Assembly (NCBI GenBank): GCA_944381635.1
Contig: CALWLY010000006.1
Coordinates: 44,464 to 108,463, forward strand
Direction: 5' to 3'
DNA length: 64,000 nucleotides
Origin: an uncultured Lachnospiraceae bacterium
GTDB taxonomy: Bacteria > Bacillota > Clostridia > Lachnospirales > Lachnospiraceae
Shown here: piece by piece, positions 51,732 to 61,250 of the stretch
Layout of the letters: the number at the start of each line of letters is the position of its first letter
How positions within the stretch are numbered: the first letter of the stretch is position 1
Position numbers and translations under genes: made by a program
The notes under the pieces: generated by a model
Told to the model about the DNA's origin: nothing
Databases searched by the model: none
What the model saw: only the letters and a program-made list of their open reading frames with translations

Positions 51732-53474
51732 TTATTGTTGTGCTGCTGCAAAATCTGCATAAGCATTCTGTACAATTTCTTCGTATTCTTCGATTCCCAG
51801 ATCTTTCAGTTCTTCAAAGAACTGGTCTACTTCCTCTAACGGCCTCTGTCCAACAATGAATTTTGCGCTTTCCTCATTTACATAGTTTCCGATAACTGTA
51901 GCAAGATCTGAATAACGGGCACTTGTCTCTTCGTCCATGTACATAGCGTTCGGCAGTCCGGTTACCATATGGTCTTTATGTGCTTCATAGCAAAGATATC
52001 TGTAATTCTGATCACCATTAGTCAAATCCAGATCTTCTGCGGCAGGATAGGCAGGATTTTCAAAACCGCACATCTCCTGCTGCGCCAAAAGTTTGGGCAT
52101 TCTGCCGGTAATTCCCATACTTATAATTCCATCAGAATAGGCAACATAAGATTCTGCTTTTCCGCTTTCTACATCCAAATACTGCACATTTCCCGTATCG
52201 TCAACCGTAAATCCTTCGATCATGCCCAAAGAATCTTCACTTCCTTCCGGACATCCATCTGTAGCATAAACGCTGCCTTCCGGAGAATACAAATAGTCCA
52301 ACAGTCTCATACACAATTCCGGATATTCTGTGCTTGCCGAAATATAAACATCATGCCATCCGTAAATGTAATAATTAGAGCTCTTCTGCACAACACCCTC
52401 ATCACACCAATCGCTGCTTAACGGTGTCAATGCAATATAATTTTCAAAATCTGTCGGTCTGGAAACATATGGTGCAGAATCTGCCAGCACAGGCACTTTT
52501 CCTTCCGCATACAAAGCTCTTGCTGTCATAACATCCATAGTCAGGAAGTCAGGATGAATCAGCCCTTCCGTATACATTGTATTCAACACTTCCAAAAAGT
52601 CTGCATACTTTTCATCGGCACATGGAATCGTCACTTCTTTTTCCTGTGCATCCCAGGTAGGGGATGTAGGATCTCCTCCAATCCATCCGAAAGCATTTCG
52701 AATCACTTCACGCTCTCTTCCTGCTGTAGCTACAAACGGATAAATTTCATCTACACCAAAATCCGCCGGATTCAGCTGTTTAAAAGCACGCAACATTTCG
52801 ACAAATTCATCCAGAGTTTCCGGTGACTTTTCAATTCCCGCCGCTTCCATATAATCTGTGTCAATAAAGCATCTCTGCATTCCGATTGTATCTCCGTATC
52901 CCGGATAGCTTGCATCAAACCGGGGAATCGTATACATCTTCCCATTAGGCGTTGTAGCTTCTGCAACCGCTTCATCCTGTCCTTCTAAAGCAGCCACTAT
53001 ATTAGGCGTCAAAGTCTCATTTATATAATCGCTCATAGGAAGAAGCTGTTCTTCTGCCACGCCATACTTCATAATATCATTTGCAGTCAAGCTTACATTA
53101 AACATTAAATCCGGAAGGTCATCAGCAGCAAACATCAAGCTTTTTCTTTCCGACAACGCCTCTCCGCTTAATTCTTCAATTTCCAGATCCACATTCATCT
53201 TTTCTTCCAGAAATTTGACAAACCAATGTTCATTGATATCGTCATGTGAATTGGAGGGTTGCTGCGTCAATACACGAAGGGTGATTTTTTCTCCGTCTTT
53301 TACGATTGGTCGCTGGGACTCCAGATTCAGGTAATCTGGGTACTCAGACACTCCTGCTGTATCCGTTCCTGTTTCTTCGGAAGTACCGGTACTTTCAGAG
53401 ACGGTTGTTCCGCATCCGCAGAGCATTACCGCTGCCATTGCGACAGCAATCCATGATTTTGTTTTCTTTCTCAT
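51732..53474 (-). CDS. Extracellular solute-binding lipoprotein (LplA-like)
   Basis: 580 residues. The signal peptide ends in a lipobox, AAVMLCGCG. The length and motifs (LPMSDYINETLTPNIVAALE, GKMYTIPRFDASYPGYGDTI, YIYGWHDVYISASTEYPELC) fit the large LplA/YtcQ family of complex-carbohydrate binding proteins. It is followed on the same strand order by two permeases upstream (55303-53502), forming an importer without its own ATPase gene. Confidence 0.92.
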   Translation of the reverse strand: MRKKTKSWIAVAMAAVMLCGCGTTVSESTGTSEETGTDTAGVSEYPDYLNLESQRPIVKDGEKITLRVLTQQPSNSHDDINEHWFVKFLEEKMNVDLEIEELSGEALSERKSLMFAADDLPDLMFNVSLTANDIMKYGVAEEQLLPMSDYINETLTPNIVAALEGQDEAVAEATTPNGKMYTIPRFDASYPGYGDTIGMQRCFIDTDYMEAAGIEKSPETLDEFVEMLRAFKQLNPADFGVDEIYPFVATAGREREVIRNAFGWIGGDPTSPTWDAQEKEVTIPCADEKYADFLEVLNTMYTEGLIHPDFLTMDVMTARALYAEGKVPVLADSAPYVSRPTDFENYIALTPLSSDWCDEGVVQKSSNYYIYGWHDVYISASTEYPELCMRLLDYLYSPEGSVYATDGCPEGSEDSLGMIEGFTVDDTGNVQYLDVESGKAESYVAYSDGIISMGITGRMPKLLAQQEMCGFENPAYPAAEDLDLTNGDQNYRYLCYEAHKDHMVTGLPNAMYMDEETSARYSDLATVIGNYVNEESAKFIVGQRPLEEVDQFFEELKDLGIEEYEEIVQNAYADFAAAQQ

Positions 53475-53501
53475 TTTGCACTCTCCTTTTTCTTTTATTT
53501 T

Positions 53502-54404
53502 TTATTCTTTAACCGCGCCAATCATCACACCCTTAACAAAATATTTCTGTATAAAAGGATAGATTGCCAGCAGCGGTGCGCTTGCAATAAATACCATGGA
53601 ATATTTCATAGCATACGCCGTATAAACACGTTTGGCGCTGTCAATCAGTTCGCCCTCGCTCATTGTCCTTTGCATGTTTTCCGGATCCAATGCGCTTTGA
53701 TTCTGAATCAACACTTCTCTTAAAACCGTCTGCAGAGGAACCAAGTCTTTGTCATTGACATAAAGCAAAGCGGTAAAATAATCATTCCAATGTGCCACCG
53801 CGTAATATAAAAGCATTACAGCAATAATAGGCTTGGCCAAAGGCAATGCAATCGATAAAAATGTCCTTATCTCTCCCGCCCCATCAATCCTGGCAGCTTC
53901 ATAGAGAGACTCCGATATGCTGGTACTGAAAAAAGTTTTGGTTACGATCAAGTTATAAATACTGATACCGCCAAGTATAATCAGCGCCCACCTGGAATTG
54001 ACCAGTCCCAGATTTTTTACAAGCAAATAAGTCGGAACCATTCCTCCGCTGAAATACATCGTGATCATAAAAAATCCCATCAGAACTTTTTTACCGGGCA
54101 AATATTTTTTACTCAGCGTATAGGCCGCCGGAATCGTCAAAAACAAGTTAAACAAAGTTCCAAACACTGTATAAAGAATCGTGTTGGCATATCCGGTCCA
54201 AATCGGTTTATATTCCAATACCTGTTTGTAGGAATCCAGGGTAAATCCTACAGGCCACCATACAACCTCTCCGGTTGCCACTGCTTTTGGATCTGAAATA
54301 GAGGCGATAACAGTAAAGTACAGCGGATAAATGGTAATGAACAATATCAGCAACATAAATATGTAATTGCAGATGTCAAACAAATCAAGCTTTTTTTTCT
54401 TCAT
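53502..54404 (-). CDS. Carbohydrate ABC transporter permease (LplC/YtcP-like)
   Basis: 300 residues, six helices. The EAA loop is ISESLYEAARIDGAGEIRTF then SIALPLAKPII. The second-permease type of the LplBC class is shown by FMLLILFITIYPLYFTVIAS and the ending FIQKYFVKGVMIGAVKE. It lies 9 bp after the first permease. Confidence 0.93.
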   Translation of the reverse strand: MKKKKLDLFDICNYIFMLLILFITIYPLYFTVIASISDPKAVATGEVVWWPVGFTLDSYKQVLEYKPIWTGYANTILYTVFGTLFNLFLTIPAAYTLSKKYLPGKKVLMGFFMITMYFSGGMVPTYLLVKNLGLVNSRWALIILGGISIYNLIVTKTFFSTSISESLYEAARIDGAGEIRTFLSIALPLAKPIIAVMLLYYAVAHWNDYFTALLYVNDKDLVPLQTVLREVLIQNQSALDPENMQRTMSEGELIDSAKRVYTAYAMKYSMVFIASAPLLAIYPFIQKYFVKGVMIGAVKE

Positions 54405-54412
54405 ACTGCCTC

Positions 54413-55303
54413 CTAAAATAATCCGGTTCCTGAAATTTTCTTCAACACCGTATTTGCCAGGAACAACATAATAATGTTAACAATGTTATTAAACAAACCA
54501 ATTGCTGTTGAATAACTGAACTGGCCTCCGATAAGACCGATTTGATATGTATATGTAGAAATAACACTGGAAACACCAAGATTCAGATCATTCTGCAAAA
54601 GGAAAATCTTCTCAAATCCTACGGAAAGAATCCCTCCTACACTCATAATAAACATAATAACAATAGTCGGCATGATTCCCGGAATATTGACATGTCTTAT
54701 AATCTGAAGGCGATTTGCTCCATCTATTTCCGCTGCCTCAATAAGATCCGGAGATATGCCGGATAAAGCAGCCAGATAAATAATAGTTCCCCACCCAGTC
54801 GATTGCCATACACCGGACCAGACATAAATACTGCTGAAAAAGCTGGGTATCGTCAGCAAATTTTCACTTTCGCCGGTAAACATGGTATACAAATGCCCCA
54901 GCGGACCATCTCTTCCTACCATAAGAATAACAAGACTGCACATAACAACTATGGACAGAAAGTGGGGAGCATAGGTAACCATCTGTACTACCTTTTTAAA
55001 CTTTGTATTCTTTATTTCATTGATAAGAAGTGCCAGAATAATTGCACAGGGAAAAGTCAAAAGTGAGTACAGGGAAAGTGACAGTGTATTCTTAATCAAT
55101 TTCCAGAAGTCCGGATAAGTCAGAAAACGTATAAAATGTTCCAATCCCACCCATTCACTTCCCAAATATCCCCGCCTGGGGCTGAAATCTTCAAAAGCGA
55201 TAATGATTCCATACATAGGTCCATAAGAAAAAATCAAAACATAAATAACAGCCGGCACTACAAGTAAATATAGCTGCCAGTATTTTTTCATTTTTTTCAG
55301 CAA
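54413..55303 (-). CDS. Carbohydrate ABC transporter permease (LplB-like)
   Basis: 296 residues, six helices. The EAA loop is GISPDLIEAAEIDGANRLQI then RHVNIPGIMPTI. The start is probably TTG 55303 (AGGAAGG 7 bp upstream); ATG 55291 is the alternative. First gene of the transporter operon; no ATPase gene is present, so a shared MsmK-type ATPase is expected elsewhere. Confidence 0.92.
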   Translation of the reverse strand: MLKKMKKYWQLYLLVVPAVIYVLIFSYGPMYGIIIAFEDFSPRRGYLGSEWVGLEHFIRFLTYPDFWKLIKNTLSLSLYSLLTFPCAIILALLINEIKNTKFKKVVQMVTYAPHFLSIVVMCSLVILMVGRDGPLGHLYTMFTGESENLLTIPSFFSSIYVWSGVWQSTGWGTIIYLAALSGISPDLIEAAEIDGANRLQIIRHVNIPGIMPTIVIMFIMSVGGILSVGFEKIFLLQNDLNLGVSSVISTYTYQIGLIGGQFSYSTAIGLFNNIVNIIMLFLANTVLKKISGTGLF

Positions 55304-55648
55304 GCAGCATCCTTCCTTTCTTTAATAAAAATATAAATTGTTTTTTTAACTCCACACACTTTTTCTCACCCTCGCGTCTTCTTTCAGCTTTTGTGTATTC
55401 TGTAGCATTATTTTTCTTATTTTTATTGCTTCAGATTTTGTGTATGTCATTTTTTATATTTTTATCTTAGTATTTTATATTTTTTATGCAATAATTGCAA
55501 TTTATGCTTTGTTGTGTTTTTTTGTTCCTTCGTTTCGTATGTCAATTTAGCAGTATTTTCAAGTGTAAAAACAGCACATTCCCTTCTTTGTTCCTTCTGC
55601 ACACTCTTTTCTCTATCAAGCAAATTTCTGCTTTTCTGTATGCAGTCA
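55304..55648. other. AT-rich gene-free stretch upstream of the transporter operon
   Basis: No believable gene on either strand; the 78-codon frame at 55462-55698 has no ribosome site and odd composition. It probably holds the transporter promoter. Confidence 0.6.
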
Positions 55649-55761
55649 TAAAAAGAAAGGGTATCCCTATCTTCGATAATCTCCCTTTCAGGTAACAAGT
55701 TTTTATTCTTTCACTTGCCTGCCTGAAAGGGAATCTATCGCTTCAAAAAAGAATACCCTTT
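55649..55761 (-). terminator. Long terminator hairpin of the sulfatase operon
   Basis: AAAGGGTAT (55656-55664) pairs with ATACCCTTT (55753-55761); an inner stem pairs CCCTTTCAGG with CCTGAAAGGG and CAAG with CTTG. On the minus strand the stem is followed by CTTTTTAT. Confidence 0.75.
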
Positions 55762-55770
55762 CATTCGCCG

Positions 55771-57255
55771 TCAAATCTCTTCTTCCAGATCACTGCTGTA
55801 TTTTTCCTTTAAAAGTTCAATGCCATATTCTCTTGGTGTTCCTTCCAGACGTTTCATATATCCTTTCAGTTGCCCGCGACAATGTTCCGGACCACCTTCT
55901 CTCATCACAGTCCACATAGGATCCTCGGCATAACGAGACGTTTTCATCATAGCATCATTCCAATCCAAAATCATTTTCGCTCCTTTCGCGCATAAATCCG
56001 GTCTCTCCTCTGCCAGATTGTGCTGCTCGTGAGGGTCCTCTTTTATATGAAAGAGCATTTCATCCGGAAGGAGATGATAGCCTCCATGAACGGTACGAAT
56101 GTAAACATAGTCATCAAATCTTGCACTTCTCTGGCACACATGAGCACACTGTGTCAGAACAACATAAGATTTGGAACAATCTTTGCCATTTAAAAGAGTT
56201 TGGGCAAAAGATACTCCATCATAACGATAGAGTTTCGAGAATTTGGGTGTGTGGAGCAGTTCCTGGATTGTAGGCACCAGATCCACATTGTCGTGAAAGC
56301 CTTTTACAGAAACACCCTTACGCATCCCCGGCCACTTTATAATCATAGGAATACGGCACACCGGTTCATCTGCCATACCATGCTCTGCATAAAGTCCCAA
56401 TTCTCCCAAATCTTCTCCGTGATCTGCCGTAATAATAATAGCCAATTCTTCATCATAAAGTCCTTTTTTCTTCAATAAGTCAAGAATCATACCAATATTA
56501 TCATCTGTATAACGCACTCCGTCGTCATACAGATTAATAAAATGATCCGCTTCCGCTTTGCTTTTGACACTCCCGGGATGTTTAGGGTACTGCGGATTAG
56601 GAATATCTGTCCACATACCTATTTCATTGGCTCCATGAGGTCCTACGTGAAGCAGATGTTCTTGAAACACTTCTTCTGTAATCCAGTCATCAGGAAGAGG
56701 CGTTCCTTCAAAAGAATGTTCATAATTTTCCGGAGTACGGTACGGAGTATGGGGATCCCAATAATGAATGTGAAGCATCCAGTTATCCCTATCCCCATTT
56801 CTTTCAATCCAATCCAGAACATGAGGAGTTACCATCTCTGCAGATTCTCCTCCGCGTCCACCTACATTGATACATTCATTGAACCCTGCATTAAACCACC
56901 ATGCCGAATGTCTTTCTGCAAAAGTAGAAAAAGAAACCGTATGAAAACCCGCTCTTCTAAACTGCATAAAAAGTCCTTCTTCTGACATATCATCGGTAAA
57001 ACTTCTGGTTTTCCCCTGAAGACGCATATCTGCGGCTGTTCCGCCATGTCCCACTATACCATTGTGAATTCCGTACTGACCGCTGATCAAAGATGCCCTT
57101 GACGGAAGGCAGGGTGCATTTGGACAATAATAATTATCAAAACGTACCCCCTCCTCAGCCACCTGATCCATAACCGGTGTAGTATTGCGTTCATATCCAT
57201 AACACCCCATATGATCTGCCCTCAGTGTATCTATATCAAACATTAATACTCTCAT
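55771..57255 (-). CDS. Cys-type sulfatase
   Basis: 494 residues, no signal peptide. The formylglycine site is NAPCLPSRASL with Cys49 to be modified (C-x-P-S-R). Metal ligands: FDIDTLRADHMGC at the N-terminus and ITADHGEDLGELGL. Anaerobes mature such enzymes with a radical SAM anSME, which is not in this window. The lack of a signal peptide points to cytoplasmic desulfation of an imported sulfated sugar. The stop overlaps nothing; the start overlaps the UroD-like gene by 4 bp. Confidence 0.92.
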   Translation of the reverse strand: MRVLMFDIDTLRADHMGCYGYERNTTPVMDQVAEEGVRFDNYYCPNAPCLPSRASLISGQYGIHNGIVGHGGTAADMRLQGKTRSFTDDMSEEGLFMQFRRAGFHTVSFSTFAERHSAWWFNAGFNECINVGGRGGESAEMVTPHVLDWIERNGDRDNWMLHIHYWDPHTPYRTPENYEHSFEGTPLPDDWITEEVFQEHLLHVGPHGANEIGMWTDIPNPQYPKHPGSVKSKAEADHFINLYDDGVRYTDDNIGMILDLLKKKGLYDEELAIIITADHGEDLGELGLYAEHGMADEPVCRIPMIIKWPGMRKGVSVKGFHDNVDLVPTIQELLHTPKFSKLYRYDGVSFAQTLLNGKDCSKSYVVLTQCAHVCQRSARFDDYVYIRTVHGGYHLLPDEMLFHIKEDPHEQHNLAEERPDLCAKGAKMILDWNDAMMKTSRYAEDPMWTVMREGGPEHCRGQLKGYMKRLEGTPREYGIELLKEKYSSDLEEEI

Positions 57256-58313
57256 CTTTCTCCTCCATTTCTTTTTACACTATAAATTGCTTCTATATTC
57301 TCAATCGGAACATCCCCTTCAAACGCCTGACTGGCCATAAGGATATAACAGCCGTTCCTTCCGAGAACATCCATATACTTTTCCGTTTCCCGGCGCACCT
57401 GCTCCGGAGTGCCAAAAGGGAGCAGCCCCTGGGTATCGATTCCTCCGTGAAACGTAATCTTTCCTGCATATTTTTCCGCCAGAACTTCCGGTTCCAAACC
57501 AGTTACTTTCTGTAAAGGTTCCAGTGCATCCACGCCGCACTCGATCAGATCCGGAATAATTTTCCCTACAGCGCCGCAGGAATGCTGCTGATAAAACGCC
57601 CCATAGCTGTGTGCCAGTTCCACAAGCTTTCTGGTATTCTCCTTGAAAAATTTTCTCCACATCTCCACACTGAAAAGCATGGAGATCTGCGTTCCGTAGT
57701 CGTCATGCACCCGTAAAATGTCCACCTTTCCATGACCTGCTTCAAAAATTCTGCGGTAATATTCCAATTCAAATTCCACCATACGGTCCAAAATCCGCTG
57801 TGCTGCTTCCGGTTCATCCACCATCAACATAAAAAATCGATCCATTTCCATCAGGAACGTGACAAACTGAAAAGAACCTTCGTGCCCCAAGATAATCGCC
57901 TTGTCCGGATACTTTTCGCAGACTTCTGTAATCGCACTATAGTCAAACCAGTCGGGATTGGGAAAGGATGCTTTCTCTACATCTTCCACTGTCTTTACTT
58001 CGTTTAACGGAAAATAGGTGGTTGTCCAATAAGTATCCACTGCTGTTTCATGTTCTGTTTCTTCAAAACCCCAATAGTTCTGTCTCACACGATTTCCCTG
58101 CGCATTTACATATTCTTTCAGTTTCGGACCTATGTATCTGGGTGCTGCCGTTATAATATCAATTTCATACTTTTCCAACAGCTGCTCATAACTTGTAAGG
58201 CCATAATGCTTCATCAGCTTCTCCGTCACACTGCTGATAGCCTCGAAAGCCACCGGAGTCCGATCCGCTTTCTTGTGCTCCATAACCAGTCTCACCCGTT
58301 CTTTTGAATTCAC
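57252..58313 (-). CDS. UroD-family (methyltransferase-like) protein
   Basis: 353 residues from a GTG at 58313 preceded by GGGAGGGATTATCAG; ATGs further upstream lack ribosome sites. The protein starts NSKERVRLVMEHKKADRTPV and has VHDDYGTQISMLFSVEMWRK, YQQHSCGAVGKIIPDLIECG (the HxCGxV zinc site of corrinoid-type MtaA/UroD relatives) and FHGGIDTQGLLPFGTPEQVR. True heme-pathway UroD lacks this Cys, so a role in methyl or sugar metabolism is more likely. Members of this group often lie in carbohydrate clusters; why is not known. Confidence 0.85.
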   Translation of the reverse strand: MNSKERVRLVMEHKKADRTPVAFEAISSVTEKLMKHYGLTSYEQLLEKYEIDIITAAPRYIGPKLKEYVNAQGNRVRQNYWGFEETEHETAVDTYWTTTYFPLNEVKTVEDVEKASFPNPDWFDYSAITEVCEKYPDKAIILGHEGSFQFVTFLMEMDRFFMLMVDEPEAAQRILDRMVEFELEYYRRIFEAGHGKVDILRVHDDYGTQISMLFSVEMWRKFFKENTRKLVELAHSYGAFYQQHSCGAVGKIIPDLIECGVDALEPLQKVTGLEPEVLAEKYAGKITFHGGIDTQGLLPFGTPEQVRRETEKYMDVLGRNGCYILMASQAFEGDVPIENIEAIYSVKRNGGER

Positions 58314-58795
58314 CTGATAATCCCTCCCTTTCACACAATGAGACATTAATCGCATTTTTTGAATACATTTTTCGTGATACTGTGCAATATTATTTTCGTA
58401 TTTGACAAACAGATGTATATTATTGCATATTTTTATTCTATTATCTTAAATCATTTTGTACAATAATTGTGTTTTAAGGTTTTATTCCTATTTTTTAATA
58501 TCATTTGGAAATACCACTTTTTTTACAAAATAAGTGCAAAAAAACATCATTTGACAAACAAGTCATTTCTTTCAGAGTTCCTAAATTTCTCCTTCTTTCC
58601 GACGCGTTTATCGCCGCTCTTCTCTTTATGCAATCATGGCTTTCTCCCTGCCTGTATGCTATACTTATTTTTAAGTCCAAAACACTTACTAAAAATAAGA
58701 AGCAAACGATTTAAAGTCAAAAGATTGCCAAGGCATTTAATTCTAAAAAAATCTAGAAACACTGCTGTGTAACAGTACAAGGAGCAAGATAAACT
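58314..58795. other. Gene-free divergent promoter region
   Basis: AT-rich, no gene. It separates the minus-strand sulfatase unit from the plus-strand regulator module and should contain both promoters. CTTATTTTTA (about 58667) and TAAAAATAAG (about 58688) form a 10-bp inverted repeat. Confidence 0.55.
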
Positions 58796-59476
58796 ATGGA
58801 AGAAATTTTTATTTTGGAGGACGATGAAACTTTAGGCCGGGGAATTGCAATGGCACTGGAAACGCCAGAATGCAAAGTTACTTTGGCACAAACATTAAAG
58901 CAGGCACAGGATATGTTGCAGAAGCAATTTTCTCTTCTGATTCTGGATATCAACCTGCCGGACGGCAGCGGCATTGATCTGCTGTGCCGCCTGCGGGCTC
59001 AAGGAAATTCGGTCCCCATAATCCTTCTTACCGCCAACGATTTAGAACTGGATGAGGTTACCGGCCTGGAGGCAGGAGCGGACGACTATATCACAAAACC
59101 TTTTTCTCTTGCAGTGCTCCGGGCCAGAGTCAACGCACAGCTTCGGCGCAGTGCGAGTATGACGAATGAGTGCGTGTCCATCGGCCCCTTCTCCTTCGAC
59201 TTTCAACGCATGGAATTTAAGCGGAATGGACTGGCGATAGAGTTATCCAAAACAGAACAGAAACTTTTGCGGATATTGGTGGAAAACCGGGGACGTACGC
59301 TTCCCCGGGAAATGCTGGTGGATCGGATATGGACAGACGGCGCAGACTTTGTGGAAGAAAATGCTCTGTCCGTCACTATGAAGCGTTTGCGTGGAAAGCT
59401 GGAACAGGATCCGGCTAAACCGAAATATTTGAAAACGGTGTACGGTATTGGCTACACCTGGGCGGTGGAATCATGA
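58796..59476 (+). CDS. OmpR/PhoB-type response regulator
   Basis: 226 residues. Receiver: EIFILEDDETLGRGIAMALE, phosphoacceptor in LILDINLPDGSG, Lys in DDYITKPFSL. Winged helix: LSKTEQKLLRILVENRGRTL and SVTMKRLRGKLEQDP, ending GIGYTWAVES. It overlaps the kinase gene by 4 bp and opens the second regulator-kinase-ATPase-permease module. Confidence 0.94.
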   Translation: MEEIFILEDDETLGRGIAMALETPECKVTLAQTLKQAQDMLQKQFSLLILDINLPDGSGIDLLCRLRAQGNSVPIILLTANDLELDEVTGLEAGADDYITKPFSLAVLRARVNAQLRRSASMTNECVSIGPFSFDFQRMEFKRNGLAIELSKTEQKLLRILVENRGRTLPREMLVDRIWTDGADFVEENALSVTMKRLRGKLEQDPAKPKYLKTVYGIGYTWAVES

Positions 59477-60378
59477 GCGGGTATGCTGCGGCAGGCGTTG
59501 TTCTGGTGCTCATTCTGGCTGCGGCCATAGTGATCTGGAGCCGCTGGCAAACAACACGCACTATGAAACGGTTGGATAAAATGCTCACTGCCGCTATGAA
59601 CGGTGATTTTTTGGAAGAAACCTTTGACGAGAGTCAGCTCTCCGCTCTGGAAAGCCGGCTGGCCCGCTATCTGGCTGCCAGCTCCCTGTCCGCCCGAAAT
59701 ATTCAGGCCCAGCGGGATCAGATCAACACCCTCATTTCCGACATCTCCCACCAGAGTAAAACCCCTGTGGCCAACTTGCTGCTCTACGCTCATCTTCTGA
59801 AAGAACAGCCTCTCACTCCTCAGGGGCAGAATTGTTCCCAGGCCATCTGTGCTCAGGCAGAGAAACTCCAGACACTTATCGAAGCTCTGGTCAAAATCTC
59901 CCGGCTGGAGACCGGCATTCTGGTACTTCACCCTCAAACAGGGGAAATTCAGTCCATGGCAGAGCGGGTTATTGCCCAGTATACCCCAAAAGCAGCAGAA
60001 AAAGGGATAACGCTGACAGCGGGGGAACTTACCGGGCAAGCGTTCTTTTACCCTAAATGGACAGAGGAGGCCGTGTGCAATCTGTTGGATAATGCTATCA
60101 AATACACTCCATCCGGCGGCACAGTATCCCTTGAGGTGCGAAATTTCGAACTGTTCTCTGCCATCCAGGTTTCTGACACCGGGCCCGGTATTCCCGAAAC
60201 AGAGCAGGCCAAGATTTTCGGCAGATTTTACCGGGCTCCCGAAACCTATCAGACGGAGGGAGTTGGCATTGGTCTCTACCTCACCCGACAGATTGCAGAA
60301 CATCAGGGAGGCTATGTAAAAGTGAAGAGCACCCTGGGACAGGGCAGCGTATTTTCCTTATTCCTCACGAAAGAATAG
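59473..60378 (+). CDS. Sensor histidine kinase with a single membrane helix
   Basis: 301 residues. Only one helix is seen (GVVLVLILAAAIVIWSRW, about 8-26) and no extracellular domain. H box: ISDISHQSKTPVANLLLYAH. N box NLLDNAIKYTPSGG, G1 DTGPGIPE, G2 GVGIGLYLTRQIAEHQGG. The lack of a sensing domain suggests that it reads the state of its partner permease, as intramembrane-sensing kinases do, though those have two helices. Confidence 0.93.
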   Translation: MSGYAAAGVVLVLILAAAIVIWSRWQTTRTMKRLDKMLTAAMNGDFLEETFDESQLSALESRLARYLAASSLSARNIQAQRDQINTLISDISHQSKTPVANLLLYAHLLKEQPLTPQGQNCSQAICAQAEKLQTLIEALVKISRLETGILVLHPQTGEIQSMAERVIAQYTPKAAEKGITLTAGELTGQAFFYPKWTEEAVCNLLDNAIKYTPSGGTVSLEVRNFELFSAIQVSDTGPGIPETEQAKIFGRFYRAPETYQTEGVGIGLYLTRQIAEHQGGYVKVKSTLGQGSVFSLFLTKE

Positions 60379-60574
60379 TATCTGTGAACAAAGAAGAAAA
60401 CCATCGACGAAAACACGGAAAATTATGCAGTCCGCGGCTTTTTCCTCTTCCATACATACTGCTGCCGAAATTCTTTCAAAACTGTCATATTCTCGAAAGA
60501 ATCTGGAAAGATGACTATGGTAAAGTTTCCAGTATCAGAAGACAATGCAAACTTTACCTTTGGAGGATGAAACC

Positions 60575-61246
60575 ATGACAATTTTACAGACCAAGGAACT
60601 GAAAAAATATTACGGCTCCGGGGACACCCAGGTCCGCGCCCTGGACGGCGTAAATCTCACAGTGGAACAAGGCGAATTCGTGGCCATCGTGGGCACGTCC
60701 GGCTCCGGCAAGTCCACGCTGCTCCACATGCTTGGCGGTCTGGACCGCCCCACTTCCGGCACCGTCACAGTGGACGGGAAGGACATCTTTACCCTGAAAG
60801 ACGAAGCCCTTACCATCTTCCGGAGAAGGAAGATCGGTTTTGTGTTCCAGGCTTACAATCTGGTGCCGGTTCTCAGTGTGTGGGAAAACATCGTGCTCCC
60901 CATCCAGCTGGACGGAAACAAGGTAGATGAAGCGTATGTGAACGAAGTCATTGCCACTCTGGGGCTGGAGAAAAAACTGCAGAATTTACCCAGCCACCTT
61001 TCCGGCGGTCAGCAGCAGCGAGTGGCTATTGCCCGCGCCCTTGCCACCAAGCCTGCGATACTTCTTGCCGACGAACCCACCGGCAACCTGGACAGCAAGA
61101 CCAGCCAGGATGTATTGAGCCTGATGAAAGTTACGGGACAGAAATTTTCCCAAACTATGGTCATGATCACCCACAACGAAGAAATCGCTCAAATGGCAGA
61201 CAGGATCGTCCGAATCGAGGACGGCCGGATTATCACACGGAGGTAG
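60575..61246 (+). CDS. ABC transporter ATP-binding protein (MacB/LolD class)
   Basis: 223 residues from the ATG at 60575, preceded by GGAGGATGAAACC; a longer frame to 60545 is unsupported. Walker A GTSGSGKST, Q-loop FVFQAYNLVPVL, signature LSGGQQQRVAIARAL, Walker B ILLADEPTGNLD, His switch MVMITHNEE. About half identical by eye to the ATPase at 4280-4960. The 196-bp spacer after the kinase holds no gene. Confidence 0.93.
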   Translation: MTILQTKELKKYYGSGDTQVRALDGVNLTVEQGEFVAIVGTSGSGKSTLLHMLGGLDRPTSGTVTVDGKDIFTLKDEALTIFRRRKIGFVFQAYNLVPVLSVWENIVLPIQLDGNKVDEAYVNEVIATLGLEKKLQNLPSHLSGGQQQRVAIARALATKPAILLADEPTGNLDSKTSQDVLSLMKVTGQKFSQTMVMITHNEEIAQMADRIVRIEDGRIITRR

Positions 61247-61250
61247 CACG

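Noticed and set aside
55462..55698. 78-codon minus-strand frame between the transporter and sulfatase genes
   Set aside because: No ribosome site, low-complexity charged composition, and it overlaps the terminator hairpin.
57252..58313. Uroporphyrinogen decarboxylase of heme synthesis
   Set aside because: The HSCG zinc motif and the carbohydrate context point to the methyltransferase-like branch; no other heme genes are present.
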